A stretch of DNA of 64,000 nucleotides, taken from positions 164,951 through 228,950 of the forward strand of contig CAJTCE010000004.1 of NCBI GenBank assembly GCA_910574745.1, given 5' to 3'. The stretch is from Lachnospiraceae bacterium (lineage in GTDB: Bacteria > Bacillota > Clostridia > Lachnospirales > Lachnospiraceae). Positions 1 through 10,088 of this stretch are shown here, in pieces. A model generated the notes under the pieces. That model was not told where the DNA came from. It saw nothing but the letters and a program-made list of their open reading frames with translations, and ran no database searches. Position 1 is the first letter of the stretch; each line of letters begins with the position of its first letter. The translations under genes were made by a program, and so were the position numbers.

Positions 1-1
1 T

Positions 2-466
2 CTGGAGAACGGAAGGCTTGTGACTCTCAGTAAATCCCGTGGGGGCAGTTACATAGGGAATACAAAAACTTATCTTGTATTTGTCAGAAATAATGGTAAT
101 GGATGCAATTATTGCATTACGATTGTGGAAGACCAGATTACAGATGTTAAAAAGGTAAGCAAGGGAAACGTTACCTTGAAAATTTCTTATACCAAAAACG
201 CAGCGGACGGGGTGCCCATAGGATCCTTTGACGGCCCTAGCGGTTTAGGAATAGACAGTCCGGAGGATGTATTGCAGGCTGCGGTGGCGGCGGGATTTAA
301 GGTTGGATTCAGTCGACAGAACGGGGCTTTCTTAGCCTATGATTCAGCGGGCAATACCAATCTATACCAAATGTTTGCCAGCCTCGGCAGATATAATTAC
401 GGTATAACGATTCATCCGAAGACCGGAGAGGTTGAGGTAGGAGAAAGAACCAGGGCAACATCATAA
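2..466 (+). CDS. C-terminal part of an unidentified pilus-locus protein (truncated by window edge)
   Basis: The frame is open from the first complete codon of the window to a TAA, so the gene begins outside it. A GTG at position 20 is only an internal codon. About 154 residues are visible: a soluble, glycine- and asparagine-rich segment with no membrane helix, containing GSYIGNTKTYLVFVRNN and ending in an acidic, arginine-containing tail. I recognise no domain. It lies 26 bases upstream of a gene with a type IV prepilin signal, so it may be the globular end of a pilin-like or pilus-assembly protein; that is inferred from position only. Confidence 0.55.
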   Translation: MENGRLVTLSKSRGGSYIGNTKTYLVFVRNNGNGCNYCITIVEDQITDVKKVSKGNVTLKISYTKNAADGVPIGSFDGPSGLGIDSPEDVLQAAVAAGFKVGFSRQNGAFLAYDSAGNTNLYQMFASLGRYNYGITIHPKTGEVEVGERTRATS

Positions 467-492
467 AAGGTCACTGTAATAAAGGAGGATAT

Positions 493-2871
493 ATGAAAAG
501 AGCAAAAACAGACAAGAGAAAATTGAATAACCATGGTTTTTCGTTGGTGGAATTTTTGATTGCCGTGGCAATTTTGGGAGTTGTCTCTCTGACAATCTAT
601 TCCTTTATGAACACAGGAGCCCGGTTTTATCAAAGAACCAGCGCCGATGCGGATATCCAGTCCGAAGCGCAGCTGGCGGCAAATACGGTCAGTGATTTGA
701 TTGTGGACTGTGAAGTCAATATCAGCTATGACGAGACGATTACAAATGTTGTAAGCGGAAGCGGGGAAACGGGAACCATTCCTGTAAATGGAAGGATTCT
801 GGAAATCAGTAATAAGGATTACCAGTTTCTGATTTTTCACAGGGATACCAATTTATTCTATTTAGAGAGAAGGCCCAGCGTGGGGGATCCTACCCAGTAT
901 GAGCCTTACAACGTTGATAATGCAGAGCTTTTGGCACAAAATATTACAGAGTTTAATGTGGATTTAACCCGTGTGTCGGGAAAAGGAAAAGGAAAAAATA
1001 TTGTTACTTTTATCATGACCTATGAAAAGGGCGGCCGCTCTTACAGAGGAAATTATCAGGTTAACCTCCGTAATGCGATTACGGTCAGCGCCAATGGAAT
1101 CACGCCTGTAACCGATGAGGAGAACCTTACCCGGATTACGGTAACGCCTTCCCCTGTTACAATAGATGTTAAGGGAAAAGATAATCCTGCCTGCCCTCCG
1201 GAGCAGAAGGAGAAGGAATTTACTGCAAACAGTGACGCAACCAATGTGGGCAGGGATGATATTTTCTCATGGAGGATGGAAGGTACTAACGGCGGCGCCA
1301 TAAATTGCGCAAGTGTGGTAGGAGATATCAATAAAAAAAGATTTAAAATCCGTTTTGCGGATGATTTAAGCGATGTGCCCAGTTCCTTTAAGGTCATTGC
1401 CACAAGCACCATTGAAAATAAAGATACCCATACCTATGCAACGGGCGAAGCGATCGTATATTTTAAAAAGATTCTGAATTTGAATATCACACCTACAAGG
1501 GGTGTGACCAATGATTGCATGAATCCTGAGTCCACGGCAATCTTTGCGGCAAACTTTACGGATTATAATCTGATGCCCGAGGATAAGAGATGTACATGGA
1601 AATTTGAGTACAAAAGAGGCGTGGAGGGCGAATGGGCTGTTTGCAACAACTCATCCATAGCCACAGGAAGATCTATGGGAAGTTCTTATTCCGTGCGTTT
1701 AGGAAGCCAGGCGGATGAGTACTATTCCTTCCGGTTAACGGCCACAAGCGAATGGGATCCGACATGGAGTGCGGAATATATTTTCGGCGTAACGGAAAAA
1801 GCGAAAATTCCCGGAATTGACAGCCCCAGCCGTGGTGTCGAAATTGATATGACAGCCTTATTTACAACAGGCGCTTACGGTTCCTATGCACAACAGAACA
1901 TGCCGGGACTGGAGACAATTTATAATGTAGAGTTACAGAACTTTTCAGGTCATGACGTAGAAGGCATTTTGAATTTTATTGTAAGGGATGGAAAGGCGTA
2001 TGCATATCTGGATTATGGAGATGTGCGTTATACCTCCGGTGCTGATGCCCTTTTATTCTACAACAGCCCTAATATTGAAGTTGTTATTTATTACATAGAT
2101 AAGGATGGAAACAAAAAATCAAAGGATGGCGTAAACTGGACTATGACCCCGGTTTCGTTGAATCCTTCAAGGCCTTTGAGGAATTCCAATATACTGATGC
2201 CTAAAGGCGGAACCTATGATGTTACTTTTACAACCTTAGGCTACAATATTTCCAAGAAAAACCAGATTGGTATTTATATGGGAACCGATGGCAACATGCA
2301 GAATCTCAATGCCAATGAATTCGGCATGCTGGATTTCAATCCTTATTTATCTGCAAACTATACAGGATCTTTAGGAAATCGTTATACTTTGGTCGAATCG
2401 GGTGTGTTCCGGATTACGTCGAAAGGCGATCAGAATATGTATCCTACTGAGGCCATTCCTATGAGGGTAACCATTGATGATTATTACCGTCTTGTGACAC
2501 GGTATGCTTCCGGCGATCAAAGTCAGCTGGAGCGTTCCAGCTATGACTTTAATGTTTATGTGTCCAATGTAGAAGGACGCGACCTTTTTGTCAAAGGACC
2601 ACAGGATATGGCAAACTGGTCCACAACAACGATCGCTTATAACGGAACGACCCAGACCGGGGGTTCAGGGAATGCATCCGGTTCGGTAACCCATGTAATA
2701 ACGGCGGCGGTTAACCAGGGCGCTACGATTAATACAGGAAACGGTTCCTCGAATATATCCTTCAGTCCGGTAAGAACTCAGGCAGGAGATATATCCTATT
2801 ATGAGATGACGATTGACGGTCAGACATACTACTTTAATACAACATACAAATGTTGGAGAGCAGTGTCATAA
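493..2871 (+). CDS. Large prepilin-type N-terminal methylation-domain protein (PilW/PulJ-like N-terminus, long ectodomain)
   Basis: The 792-residue product starts with a short basic leader and a class III (prepilin) signal: cleavage after Gly15 in NNHGFSLVEFLIAVAILG, Glu at +5 of the mature protein, and a 20-residue hydrophobic helix. Such proteins are cut and methylated by a prepilin peptidase and enter type IV pilus or pseudopilus fibres. The ectodomain is very long for a pilin. Residues about 212-430 hold two tandem beta-rich units that look like Ig/Big-type repeats: RITVTPSP...FSWRMEG...FKVIATS and LNITPTR...CTWKFEY...FRLTATS. The C-terminus is Gly/Ser/Thr-rich. The start has a good AAAGGAGG site. 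The next gene follows directly, which suggests co-expression and perhaps co-secretion. It could be a minor tip pilin or adhesin. Confidence 0.8.
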   Translation: MKRAKTDKRKLNNHGFSLVEFLIAVAILGVVSLTIYSFMNTGARFYQRTSADADIQSEAQLAANTVSDLIVDCEVNISYDETITNVVSGSGETGTIPVNGRILEISNKDYQFLIFHRDTNLFYLERRPSVGDPTQYEPYNVDNAELLAQNITEFNVDLTRVSGKGKGKNIVTFIMTYEKGGRSYRGNYQVNLRNAITVSANGITPVTDEENLTRITVTPSPVTIDVKGKDNPACPPEQKEKEFTANSDATNVGRDDIFSWRMEGTNGGAINCASVVGDINKKRFKIRFADDLSDVPSSFKVIATSTIENKDTHTYATGEAIVYFKKILNLNITPTRGVTNDCMNPESTAIFAANFTDYNLMPEDKRCTWKFEYKRGVEGEWAVCNNSSIATGRSMGSSYSVRLGSQADEYYSFRLTATSEWDPTWSAEYIFGVTEKAKIPGIDSPSRGVEIDMTALFTTGAYGSYAQQNMPGLETIYNVELQNFSGHDVEGILNFIVRDGKAYAYLDYGDVRYTSGADALLFYNSPNIEVVIYYIDKDGNKKSKDGVNWTMTPVSLNPSRPLRNSNILMPKGGTYDVTFTTLGYNISKKNQIGIYMGTDGNMQNLNANEFGMLDFNPYLSANYTGSLGNRYTLVESGVFRITSKGDQNMYPTEAIPMRVTIDDYYRLVTRYASGDQSQLERSSYDFNVYVSNVEGRDLFVKGPQDMANWSTTTIAYNGTTQTGGSGNASGSVTHVITAAVNQGATINTGNGSSNISFSPVRTQAGDISYYEMTIDGQTYYFNTTYKCWRAVS

Positions 2872-2894
2872 TGATTCAAGGTGGAGAAAAGAGT

Positions 2895-5800
2895 ATGAAA
2901 AATAAGAGAAGATTTCGAAAAAGATTCATATTTGCTGCGGTGGCGGTTTTACTGATTGCCGGCATTCTAAGCCTTGACTTGGCGAGAAATGTTTCTGTAG
3001 CGGAAGCGAAACAGAATGTTTTTACACAGATTGTGCCTTATCATGCCAGTGGGTTGAAAGTGTTGGAAATTACGCCTACCGTGGATGATAAGGAACTGGG
3101 ATATTTTTTCCCGACTAATGTGAACGACGAATTGGCGCGTAATGTGGCAAACGTGACTCATGGTACAAAGTTCAATTCGGAAATACCTGGTATTGATGAA
3201 TTATGGGCAGCTGCGGATCAGAAAGCATGGGATAGAGTTCAGGCAGACCGAAACAGTTGGGCGAACGGAGCTGACTGGTACAATGAACAGGAATTTCATG
3301 ACAGGTATCTTGCGGAGGAATTGAATGCACAGACGGATCCCTACCTGGCTGCCGTGTTGCGAAGCTATGGTATGATTAAGCCAAGCGGTTCCGATCTGGG
3401 AGTGGGTTCCAATTCTGAATATCCTATTTACGACAGGGACAGAAAAGGTGTTTTCGGCAGCGTAGGCGGCACCAATGATTATGTTGAAATTGATATTCCG
3501 GCAGGAAATATGGTACAGGGACATTATGTTCCCAACGAAAGCAATACCGGTTCTTATCAATTAACCGACGGCTATTGCATCGGTACGGGGGAAGAGAATT
3601 TTGACGGTAATGCCGTTGGGCCTGACGGGTCGCCGATTACGAATCTGGATAAGAATTATATTTATAAAAAGACATTAGTTGAGGATGGTACTATAGTCAA
3701 TCAGGCTGAGATAAGCGCCAATAGTGCAATAGACGTAAGCGCTAACAGTACGGATGATCAGGAAATTTATCAATACGAGAAAATTGCTTATGAAGGCAAT
3801 CTTCCGGAAGGAATTATCTGGGTGGGAGGTTCCAAGGACGGTAACCTGGACTTTACTTTTTTACCCAATCAGGCTGACATTTACTACGGCTATACCGTTG
3901 ATAAGATTGTTTATCTGAACAATAACAGATGGTACAGGGTAGGAAACTGGATCAAGGAATACATATTAGGGGATGCAGAGCTAAACTGTCAGGTTACTTA
4001 TGAGCACAGGACTTTGGACGCGCTGACGGCTGCTGATATCCAGAATGCGGATTTGATTTACCTTTCCGGTACGGCAGATGAATATAAAACGGCAGGTCTT
4101 GATATGAATTCAGAGCTGGTTAAGGAAATTTACAACCAGAGTGCTATTTACCACAAGGCTGTTATTATGGACTCTGCAATCTACAGCGGGGGAGCGGAAG
4201 GCTTTACGAATCTGGATAAGCTGGCATTACTGCTTTGGCAGGATGATCAGGAGTTAGTTTCCACATGGGATTCCTGTTCTTCCTACTTTATTGAAAAGCC
4301 GGCGGAACCCGGAGAGAACCCTGACGATGACACAGAAGCAATAAAGGAATACCTTATTGATAATATCGATGCCCTGCTAGGGACAAATGATGTATTTACA
4401 ACCTTACAGAGTACCATGTTAACCGGATATAACGGTACCTTTGCAATTAATAATATCTATGTATATAACCATCATTTTTCGGATTTCCAGAGCTCTAAGC
4501 TGGCGGATTTCCAGAGAAATGCGTTGGATAATATAGCAAACGGCGATTTAAACAGCTATTTTACCGCAACAGCGGCAAACGGCGGTTTCCAGAGCGTATT
4601 GGCTTACATTAAGTTAAATAATGAAAAGATAACCACCGGCAAGATGGCGGAAGGATATGTGACCCCTGCCATTGCCATTCAGTATATTTTATGCTACAGA
4701 GGCGAAGACCTGGCTCTGGCTAAGAATGCCTATACTGTGCTGGAAATCCAGCCTACAAGGCAGTTCAAGTTTAATTCGGGGCTGGAATCTAAGGATTATA
4801 CCTTAGAAACGCCTGAGGTAAAAGAAAGCAGAAGCGCTTTCATCAGGGATTGTCTGAATGAGGATATTGTTAAGGCGGGAAATCAGGATCTTGTTACCTT
4901 TGACAGTGTGACCGTCGATGCCTTTAATACCATGCAGACAGATGTGTTGACCTCTTATGATGTGATATATATCGGCGCCCTGCATACGGCTTATTATGAG
5001 CATGTGACAGGAACTGCGGCGTCTATTGAGCTGGGAACCGGCTTTGTTCACAGCAGCGATGCTTCCATACCTGCGTACAATGATGACGGAATGGACGGAA
5101 ATGTATATTTCAATTATGGCGACGCCATGACGAATGATGCAAAAGAAGCTTATTCCTCCAGGGATTTGACGGAAGCAAAATTAATAGAATTAAAGGATTA
5201 TCTCCAGAAAAACGGCCTGATTATTGTTGATGAAGACTTGATGAAGTCCATTGAGAAGGGGAATACGGTTATTAATCCTACTAAGGTAAGCAGTGCTACC
5301 ACTGCACGTTACGACCACGGACGTATGGATGATTCTTCCAATATGTATGAGCTGTTTGCCTTTGCAAGGGGTGGCAGCGTATCCGGTCAGGACGTGGGTT
5401 ACTACACCAACTTGGTAAGTGAGGGCGATTTAAAGAACAGCGTTGTAAAAAAAGCTGATTTAACTTCTTATTTAAATAGAGAACGTCTCAATATGCTGTT
5501 TACATCAAAGCCCAGCGAATATTCTTATGCAGAAAACGCCAATGGCCAGATGACAATCGTTACTTATCAGGCAGCTGACAGGACTGACGGAAAATATTAT
5601 TTGGATTTTGAGTTTGTAATTAATAATACGGCGGCGGTAGCTGATGCTACGGAGTTTTATGAAGTACATTTATATCTGGACATGAATGCCGACGGTCGTT
5701 TCGATGATGCGGAAGAGAAGTTTGATTATTCCGTAACGTTAGCGGCGGATGGTTCTCCGGCATTAAACGGCAAGGATGAAGACGGGGTTACCCATTACTC

Positions 5801-7793
5801 CTTAAACGGAGGCGTGGAATATAAGCTTCGCAGACAGGTTCCTTCCGATGAAGGCGGTATTATTGACTGGTGTTTGAAGGTAGAAAAAATCAATGACAGA
5901 AATATTTACACTCAGGAGACCGGTTATACGGCTATTAAGCCGAGAGAGAAAAAGTATATTAATATTCTGCAGGTTTTCCCTGTGGAAGGAAACGGTCCGA
6001 ATCTTGAAGCGTTGACAGAATCAGATATGTTATACAAATATCTTCATGCATTAGCTATTGATGACCAGTATGAAATTACCATAAGGACGGTTTCCGTGGC
6101 TCAGTTCCAGGCAGATACCATGAATTATTATACGAGGTACCGGGCTAATTTTGAGAGCGAAGAAGCATTGTGGCAGGAGTTCTTCAATAATTTTGAGAGA
6201 ACGGCGAATGATAATGCAGGCTATACCCAGGCACAGATTGAGAATGACGAAGGCAGACCTATGGCTGTAAATATGCTGATTCTGGGATTTGGAGAAAGCT
6301 ATACCCAGTTTAGCGCAGCGCATCCGATTAATGCGATCAGAAGCTATATCGAAACCAATAAGCCTGTATTGACAAGTAATAATGTGATTGCTCCCAATAT
6401 TGGCGCAGCAGATCCTAACAGAACCTTAAACTATAGTTTCTTAAGCTATTTCGGACAGGATCGTTATGGTTATACCAATCCCTTGTATAATCGCGCAGAG
6501 GGAAGCATCAATACCAATAATTTCTTTGCGAGAACGGAGGAGAATGCCTATAATACCTATATTGGTCCCCGTGAAGCAGGAAATAATGCCGTGGCTTATA
6601 TGCCAAACAGTGCGAGAGGACTGGTTCATCTGATACCGGTTGGTTATACCAACACATATCGTGCCCGCATGAGGACTGATGCAAGTATATTAAACGGAGA
6701 GTATGCATTTATTAATGCCCAGCCGGTTAAGAGTCTCTATGGCTCAAATGATCCGACGGCAATTGCCTCTAACACCTATGTGGACAAAATGAATGAGGGA
6801 CAGATTTCCCATTATCCCTATACCTTGGGCGAGAGCGTACTGCTCAGTAAATCCCAGGCCCAATATTTCCAGCTGGATTTGGATTCCGATTCCAACGGAG
6901 ACGGTAATTCGGATATCGTAGTATGGTATACCTTGGGCGATATGGCTAACGGACAGGGAACGGCATTAAACGATGCCAATATTTATTCCGCTACTCCCGG
7001 CGACGGTATTAACAACTATTATGTTTATAATAACGGAAATGTAACCTTTACAGGATTTGGTCAAAGACCGGCTTCCCAGATTACTTCAGGAGAGGCGCAG
7101 CTCTTTGTCAACACCCTGATTGCGGCTTATGAGGCGGGACTTGTAAATCCTACGGTATCTTTTTATGAGACCGATGATTCCAATGCGTCCATGCTTGAGA
7201 GTATTGCAGTACCTTATGACGTGAATGTAACAGGCAATAACGTTATTGATTCATCCATCCAGATGAATGAGAACGGTACGGATTATCTGTACAAATTTGT
7301 CAATCCCAATGCGGATCCTACTACGGCGCCAAGCGGTACCAAGGCATACTTTAAGGTACAGGATTCCAATCTGGTTAAGGGCGATAAGACCTGTAAGGTA
7401 GAGTTCTATCTTGGCGTAGAGGATACTGCTAACCATAGATATACCTGGCCGGACGGCACGGTATCCGAGATTTTGAATATCCAGTTAACGGATAATACGG
7501 TTGTTTCGGTGGTAAGGATTTCCATTGATATTTACAGGGCTGATTTTGGTGCAAAGATAGGAACTTCCAACGGCAATGCGGCGCTTAATCCCAGATTGGA
7601 CGTAGGCACTATGTATGGTTTCTATGCTCCCATGTCTTACTTAAACGACAGGGGCGCGGCTGAGATTTATATCAAGGCGGATACCAGCTACAGGGTATTG
7701 AGCAGTTCTACCGGACAGTATGTTGACCGGCCTCTGGGTACGGCATATGATATGTTTACCATGATCAAGCAGGATTTACTGAAGCTGGATTAA
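2895..7793 (+). CDS. Very large secreted or membrane-anchored protein, DUF5057-like, with three internal alpha/beta repeats
   Basis: I start the protein at ATG 2895, preceded by AAGGTGGAG; an upstream ATG at 2850 overlaps the previous gene and has no ribosome site. The product is 1632 residues. A basic N-terminus (MKNKRRFRKRF) and one hydrophobic helix at about 12-30 form a signal peptide or anchor. The rest is soluble, rich in Asn, Tyr and Asp. Three sections each open with a hydrophobic strand of similar sequence: LKVLEITPT (nt 3057), YTVLEIQPT (nt 4731) and INILQVFPV (nt 5958). Each continues to a second strand, ADLIYLSG, YDVIYIGA or NMLILGFG. The layout recalls secreted DUF5057-type proteins of Lachnospiraceae, but I recall that family only loosely. 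Function is unknown; the prepilin-like neighbour suggests a cell-surface or pilus-associated role. Confidence 0.7.
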   Translation: MKNKRRFRKRFIFAAVAVLLIAGILSLDLARNVSVAEAKQNVFTQIVPYHASGLKVLEITPTVDDKELGYFFPTNVNDELARNVANVTHGTKFNSEIPGIDELWAAADQKAWDRVQADRNSWANGADWYNEQEFHDRYLAEELNAQTDPYLAAVLRSYGMIKPSGSDLGVGSNSEYPIYDRDRKGVFGSVGGTNDYVEIDIPAGNMVQGHYVPNESNTGSYQLTDGYCIGTGEENFDGNAVGPDGSPITNLDKNYIYKKTLVEDGTIVNQAEISANSAIDVSANSTDDQEIYQYEKIAYEGNLPEGIIWVGGSKDGNLDFTFLPNQADIYYGYTVDKIVYLNNNRWYRVGNWIKEYILGDAELNCQVTYEHRTLDALTAADIQNADLIYLSGTADEYKTAGLDMNSELVKEIYNQSAIYHKAVIMDSAIYSGGAEGFTNLDKLALLLWQDDQELVSTWDSCSSYFIEKPAEPGENPDDDTEAIKEYLIDNIDALLGTNDVFTTLQSTMLTGYNGTFAINNIYVYNHHFSDFQSSKLADFQRNALDNIANGDLNSYFTATAANGGFQSVLAYIKLNNEKITTGKMAEGYVTPAIAIQYILCYRGEDLALAKNAYTVLEIQPTRQFKFNSGLESKDYTLETPEVKESRSAFIRDCLNEDIVKAGNQDLVTFDSVTVDAFNTMQTDVLTSYDVIYIGALHTAYYEHVTGTAASIELGTGFVHSSDASIPAYNDDGMDGNVYFNYGDAMTNDAKEAYSSRDLTEAKLIELKDYLQKNGLIIVDEDLMKSIEKGNTVINPTKVSSATTARYDHGRMDDSSNMYELFAFARGGSVSGQDVGYYTNLVSEGDLKNSVVKKADLTSYLNRERLNMLFTSKPSEYSYAENANGQMTIVTYQAADRTDGKYYLDFEFVINNTAAVADATEFYEVHLYLDMNADGRFDDAEEKFDYSVTLAADGSPALNGKDEDGVTHYSLNGGVEYKLRRQVPSDEGGIIDWCLKVEKINDRNIYTQETGYTAIKPREKKYINILQVFPVEGNGPNLEALTESDMLYKYLHALAIDDQYEITIRTVSVAQFQADTMNYYTRYRANFESEEALWQEFFNNFERTANDNAGYTQAQIENDEGRPMAVNMLILGFGESYTQFSAAHPINAIRSYIETNKPVLTSNNVIAPNIGAADPNRTLNYSFLSYFGQDRYGYTNPLYNRAEGSINTNNFFARTEENAYNTYIGPREAGNNAVAYMPNSARGLVHLIPVGYTNTYRARMRTDASILNGEYAFINAQPVKSLYGSNDPTAIASNTYVDKMNEGQISHYPYTLGESVLLSKSQAQYFQLDLDSDSNGDGNSDIVVWYTLGDMANGQGTALNDANIYSATPGDGINNYYVYNNGNVTFTGFGQRPASQITSGEAQLFVNTLIAAYEAGLVNPTVSFYETDDSNASMLESIAVPYDVNVTGNNVIDSSIQMNENGTDYLYKFVNPNADPTTAPSGTKAYFKVQDSNLVKGDKTCKVEFYLGVEDTANHRYTWPDGTVSEILNIQLTDNTVVSVVRISIDIYRADFGAKIGTSNGNAALNPRLDVGTMYGFYAPMSYLNDRGAAEIYIKADTSYRVLSSSTGQYVDRPLGTAYDMFTMIKQDLLKLD

Positions 7794-7870
7794 TCTTAAG
7801 GACTGCCATAAAACGAGGCATGTTTTTTGCACGGATATTGCCTGAACAATGTGTATTAAACCGATTTCAT

Positions 7871-7885
7871 AATTTTGTGAAAATT
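7871..7885. promoter_or_regulatory. Predicted CodY-binding box upstream of topA
   Basis: AATTTTGTGAAAATT matches the CodY consensus AATTTTCWGAAAATT at 14 of 15 positions; only position 7 differs. It ends 21 bases before the proposed topA -35 element. CodY is encoded two genes downstream. The match is seen directly; the regulation is inferred. Confidence 0.6.
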
Positions 7886-7898
7886 GTGTAAAATAAAA

Positions 7899-7925
7899 AA
7901 AAGACCTTTACAGGTCTTTTTTTTT
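7899..7925. terminator. Intrinsic terminator after the pilus-type genes
   Basis: A perfect 9-bp stem, AAAAGACCT / AGGTCTTTT, with a TTAC loop, is flanked by A-rich sequence on the left and a run of T on the right. It could work in either direction. It closes the upstream unit and separates it from topA. Confidence 0.85.
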
Positions 7926-7935
7926 CGTGTATAGT
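7907..7935 (+). promoter_or_regulatory. Candidate SigA promoter for topA, overlapping the terminator
   Basis: TTTACA (7907-7912), a 17-base spacer and TATAGT (7930-7935) lie 81 bases before the topA start. The -35 element sits in the loop and first downstream-arm base of the preceding terminator hairpin. Confidence 0.5.
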
Positions 7936-8015
7936 GTGAAACGATTACTTCGGGCAGAAAAAACATGTATGGAGTAACGACAATAGACCAAAAGGTTAAA
8001 ATAAGGGGAAAAATT

Positions 8016-10088
8016 ATGGCAAAGTATTTAGTGATTGTGGAATCGCCTGCCAAAGTGAAGACGATTAAAAAGTTTTTAGGGGCAAATTATGAGGTAATGG
8101 CAAGCAACGGGCATGTGAGGGATTTGCCCAAGAGCCAGTTGGGAATTGATGTGGAGCATGATTATGAACCTAAATACATTACCATTCGCGGGAAGGGAGA
8201 TGTTTTAGCGGCCCTCCGAAAGGAGGTAAAGAAAGCCGATAAGATTTATCTGGCAACTGACCCTGATCGGGAAGGAGAAGCCATTTCATGGCATCTTTAT
8301 GCGGCCCTTAAGCTGGAAGATAAAAAGGTCTACCGTATTACCTTTAATGAAATTACAAAAAATGCAGTAAAAGAATCTTTAAAAAATCCAAGGGAAATTG
8401 ATATGGATTTAGTGGACGCACAGCAGGCAAGGCGTATGCTTGACCGTATGGTGGGGTATCGGATTTCCCCCCTTTTGTGGGCAAAGGTTAAAAGGGGCTT
8501 AAGTGCCGGCCGGGTGCAGTCGGTGGCTCTTCGCCTTATCGGGGACAGGGAGGATGAAATTAACGCTTTTATTCCCGAGGAATACTGGAACCTGGAAGCC
8601 AAATTCCGGATTCCCGGCGAAAAGAAGCCTTTGACTGCCAAATTTTACGGCACAAAGGATGAAAAACTCGCTATTACCAATAAAGATGAGATGGACAGTC
8701 TCTTAAAAGAATTAGAGGGCGCCAGATTTTTGGTTGCAGATGTAAAGAAGGGGGAAAGAGTCAGAAAACAGCCCCTTCCCTTTACGACCTCTACTTTACA
8801 GCAGGAGGCGTCCAAGGCACTGAATTTTTCCACCCAGAAGACCATGAGACTGGCACAGCAGTTATATGAAGGCGTGGAAATAAAAGGACAGGGAACAGTG
8901 GGGCTGATCAGTTACCTGCGTACTGATTCCACCCGTATTTCAGACGAGGCGGCAGCGGCAGCGGCGGATTTTGTTAAAGAGCATTACGGGAATGATTTTC
9001 TGCTAAAGCAGAGCAATACCAAAAATTCCAAAGGAAAAATACAGGATGCCCACGAGGCAATCCGTCCTACCGATATCAACAGAGTGCCTTCTGATTTAAA
9101 GGAAGCGCTTCCTAGAGATTTATTCCGTCTTTACCAGCTGATCTGGAGACGCTTTACCGCAAGCAGGATGGCGCCTGCAGTCTATGCCACTACTTCCGTC
9201 AAAATAGAAGGGAACGGATACCGTTTCCATGTTTCCGCCAGCAAACTGCAGTTTGAGGGCTTTATGAGCGTATATACGGATGCTGACGAGGAAAAAGCGG
9301 AATCCAATACCCTGATCAAGTCTGTTGACAAGGATACGGAGCTTACCCTTGAGGATTTTGATTACAGCCAGCATTTTACCCAGCCTCCTGCTCATTATAC
9401 GGAGGCCAGTCTTGTGCGCACATTGGAAGAAATGGGCATTGGGCGGCCATCTACCTATGCCCCTACCATTACGACTATTCTTGCCAGAAGATATGTGGCA
9501 AAGGAAAATAAAAACCTCTTCATAACCGAATTGGGAGAGGTTGTAAATCATATGATGAAGGAAGCCTTTCCGACTATTGTGGATGTTAACTTTACCGCGA
9601 ACCTGGAATCTTTGCTCGATAAGGTGGAAGAGGGGTCCGTTAACTGGAAGGTAGTTGTGGAAAATTTCTATCCGGATCTGGATATGGCGGTAATGGAAGC
9701 GGAAAAACAGCTGGAAAATGTGGAAATTGCCGATGAAGAGACGGATGTCATCTGTGAAAAATGCGGCAGGAACATGGTTATCAAGTATGGTCCTCACGGC
9801 AAGTTTTTAGGATGCCCGGGATTTCCGGACTGCAGGAACACCAAGCCCTATCTTGAAAAAATCGGCGTGGCATGTCCTAAGTGCGGAAAGGATGTTGTTG
9901 TCAGAAAGACCAAAAAAGGCCGTCGTTATTACGGCTGTGAAAATATTCCGGATTGTGATTTTATGGTATGGCAGCGCCCCAGCGGAAAGCTCTGTCCCAA
10001 ATGCGGAAATGCATTACTGGAAAGGGGTAACAAGCTTTCCTGTGCTGATGACCAGTGCGATTATGTAGAGCTGAAAAAGGCAAAGTAA
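8016..10088 (+). CDS. topA: DNA topoisomerase I (type IA)
   Basis: The enzyme relaxes negative supercoils by a single-strand break through a 5'-phosphotyrosine. I start at ATG 8016 (MAKYLVIVESPAK), which has AAGGGGA just upstream; an in-frame ATG at 7965 adds 17 unconserved residues. The 690-residue product shows the Toprim domain (AKYLVIVESPAKVKTIKKFL near residue 2, DPDREGE near 85-91) and the catalytic Tyr300 in GLISYLRTDSTR. Three C-terminal four-cysteine zinc ribbons follow (CEKCG...CPGFPDC, CPKCG...CENIPDC, CPKCG...CADDQC), as usual for Firmicutes. The topA...codY...flgB order matches Bacillus, but the usual intervening trmFO, xerC/codV and hslVU genes are missing. Confidence 0.98.
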   Translation: MAKYLVIVESPAKVKTIKKFLGANYEVMASNGHVRDLPKSQLGIDVEHDYEPKYITIRGKGDVLAALRKEVKKADKIYLATDPDREGEAISWHLYAALKLEDKKVYRITFNEITKNAVKESLKNPREIDMDLVDAQQARRMLDRMVGYRISPLLWAKVKRGLSAGRVQSVALRLIGDREDEINAFIPEEYWNLEAKFRIPGEKKPLTAKFYGTKDEKLAITNKDEMDSLLKELEGARFLVADVKKGERVRKQPLPFTTSTLQQEASKALNFSTQKTMRLAQQLYEGVEIKGQGTVGLISYLRTDSTRISDEAAAAAADFVKEHYGNDFLLKQSNTKNSKGKIQDAHEAIRPTDINRVPSDLKEALPRDLFRLYQLIWRRFTASRMAPAVYATTSVKIEGNGYRFHVSASKLQFEGFMSVYTDADEEKAESNTLIKSVDKDTELTLEDFDYSQHFTQPPAHYTEASLVRTLEEMGIGRPSTYAPTITTILARRYVAKENKNLFITELGEVVNHMMKEAFPTIVDVNFTANLESLLDKVEEGSVNWKVVVENFYPDLDMAVMEAEKQLENVEIADEETDVICEKCGRNMVIKYGPHGKFLGCPGFPDCRNTKPYLEKIGVACPKCGKDVVVRKTKKGRRYYGCENIPDCDFMVWQRPSGKLCPKCGNALLERGNKLSCADDQCDYVELKKAK

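Noticed and set aside
9120..9797. 225-codon open frame on the minus strand opposite topA
   Set aside because: It is fully antisense to a certain gene and has no recognisable protein pattern or ribosome site.
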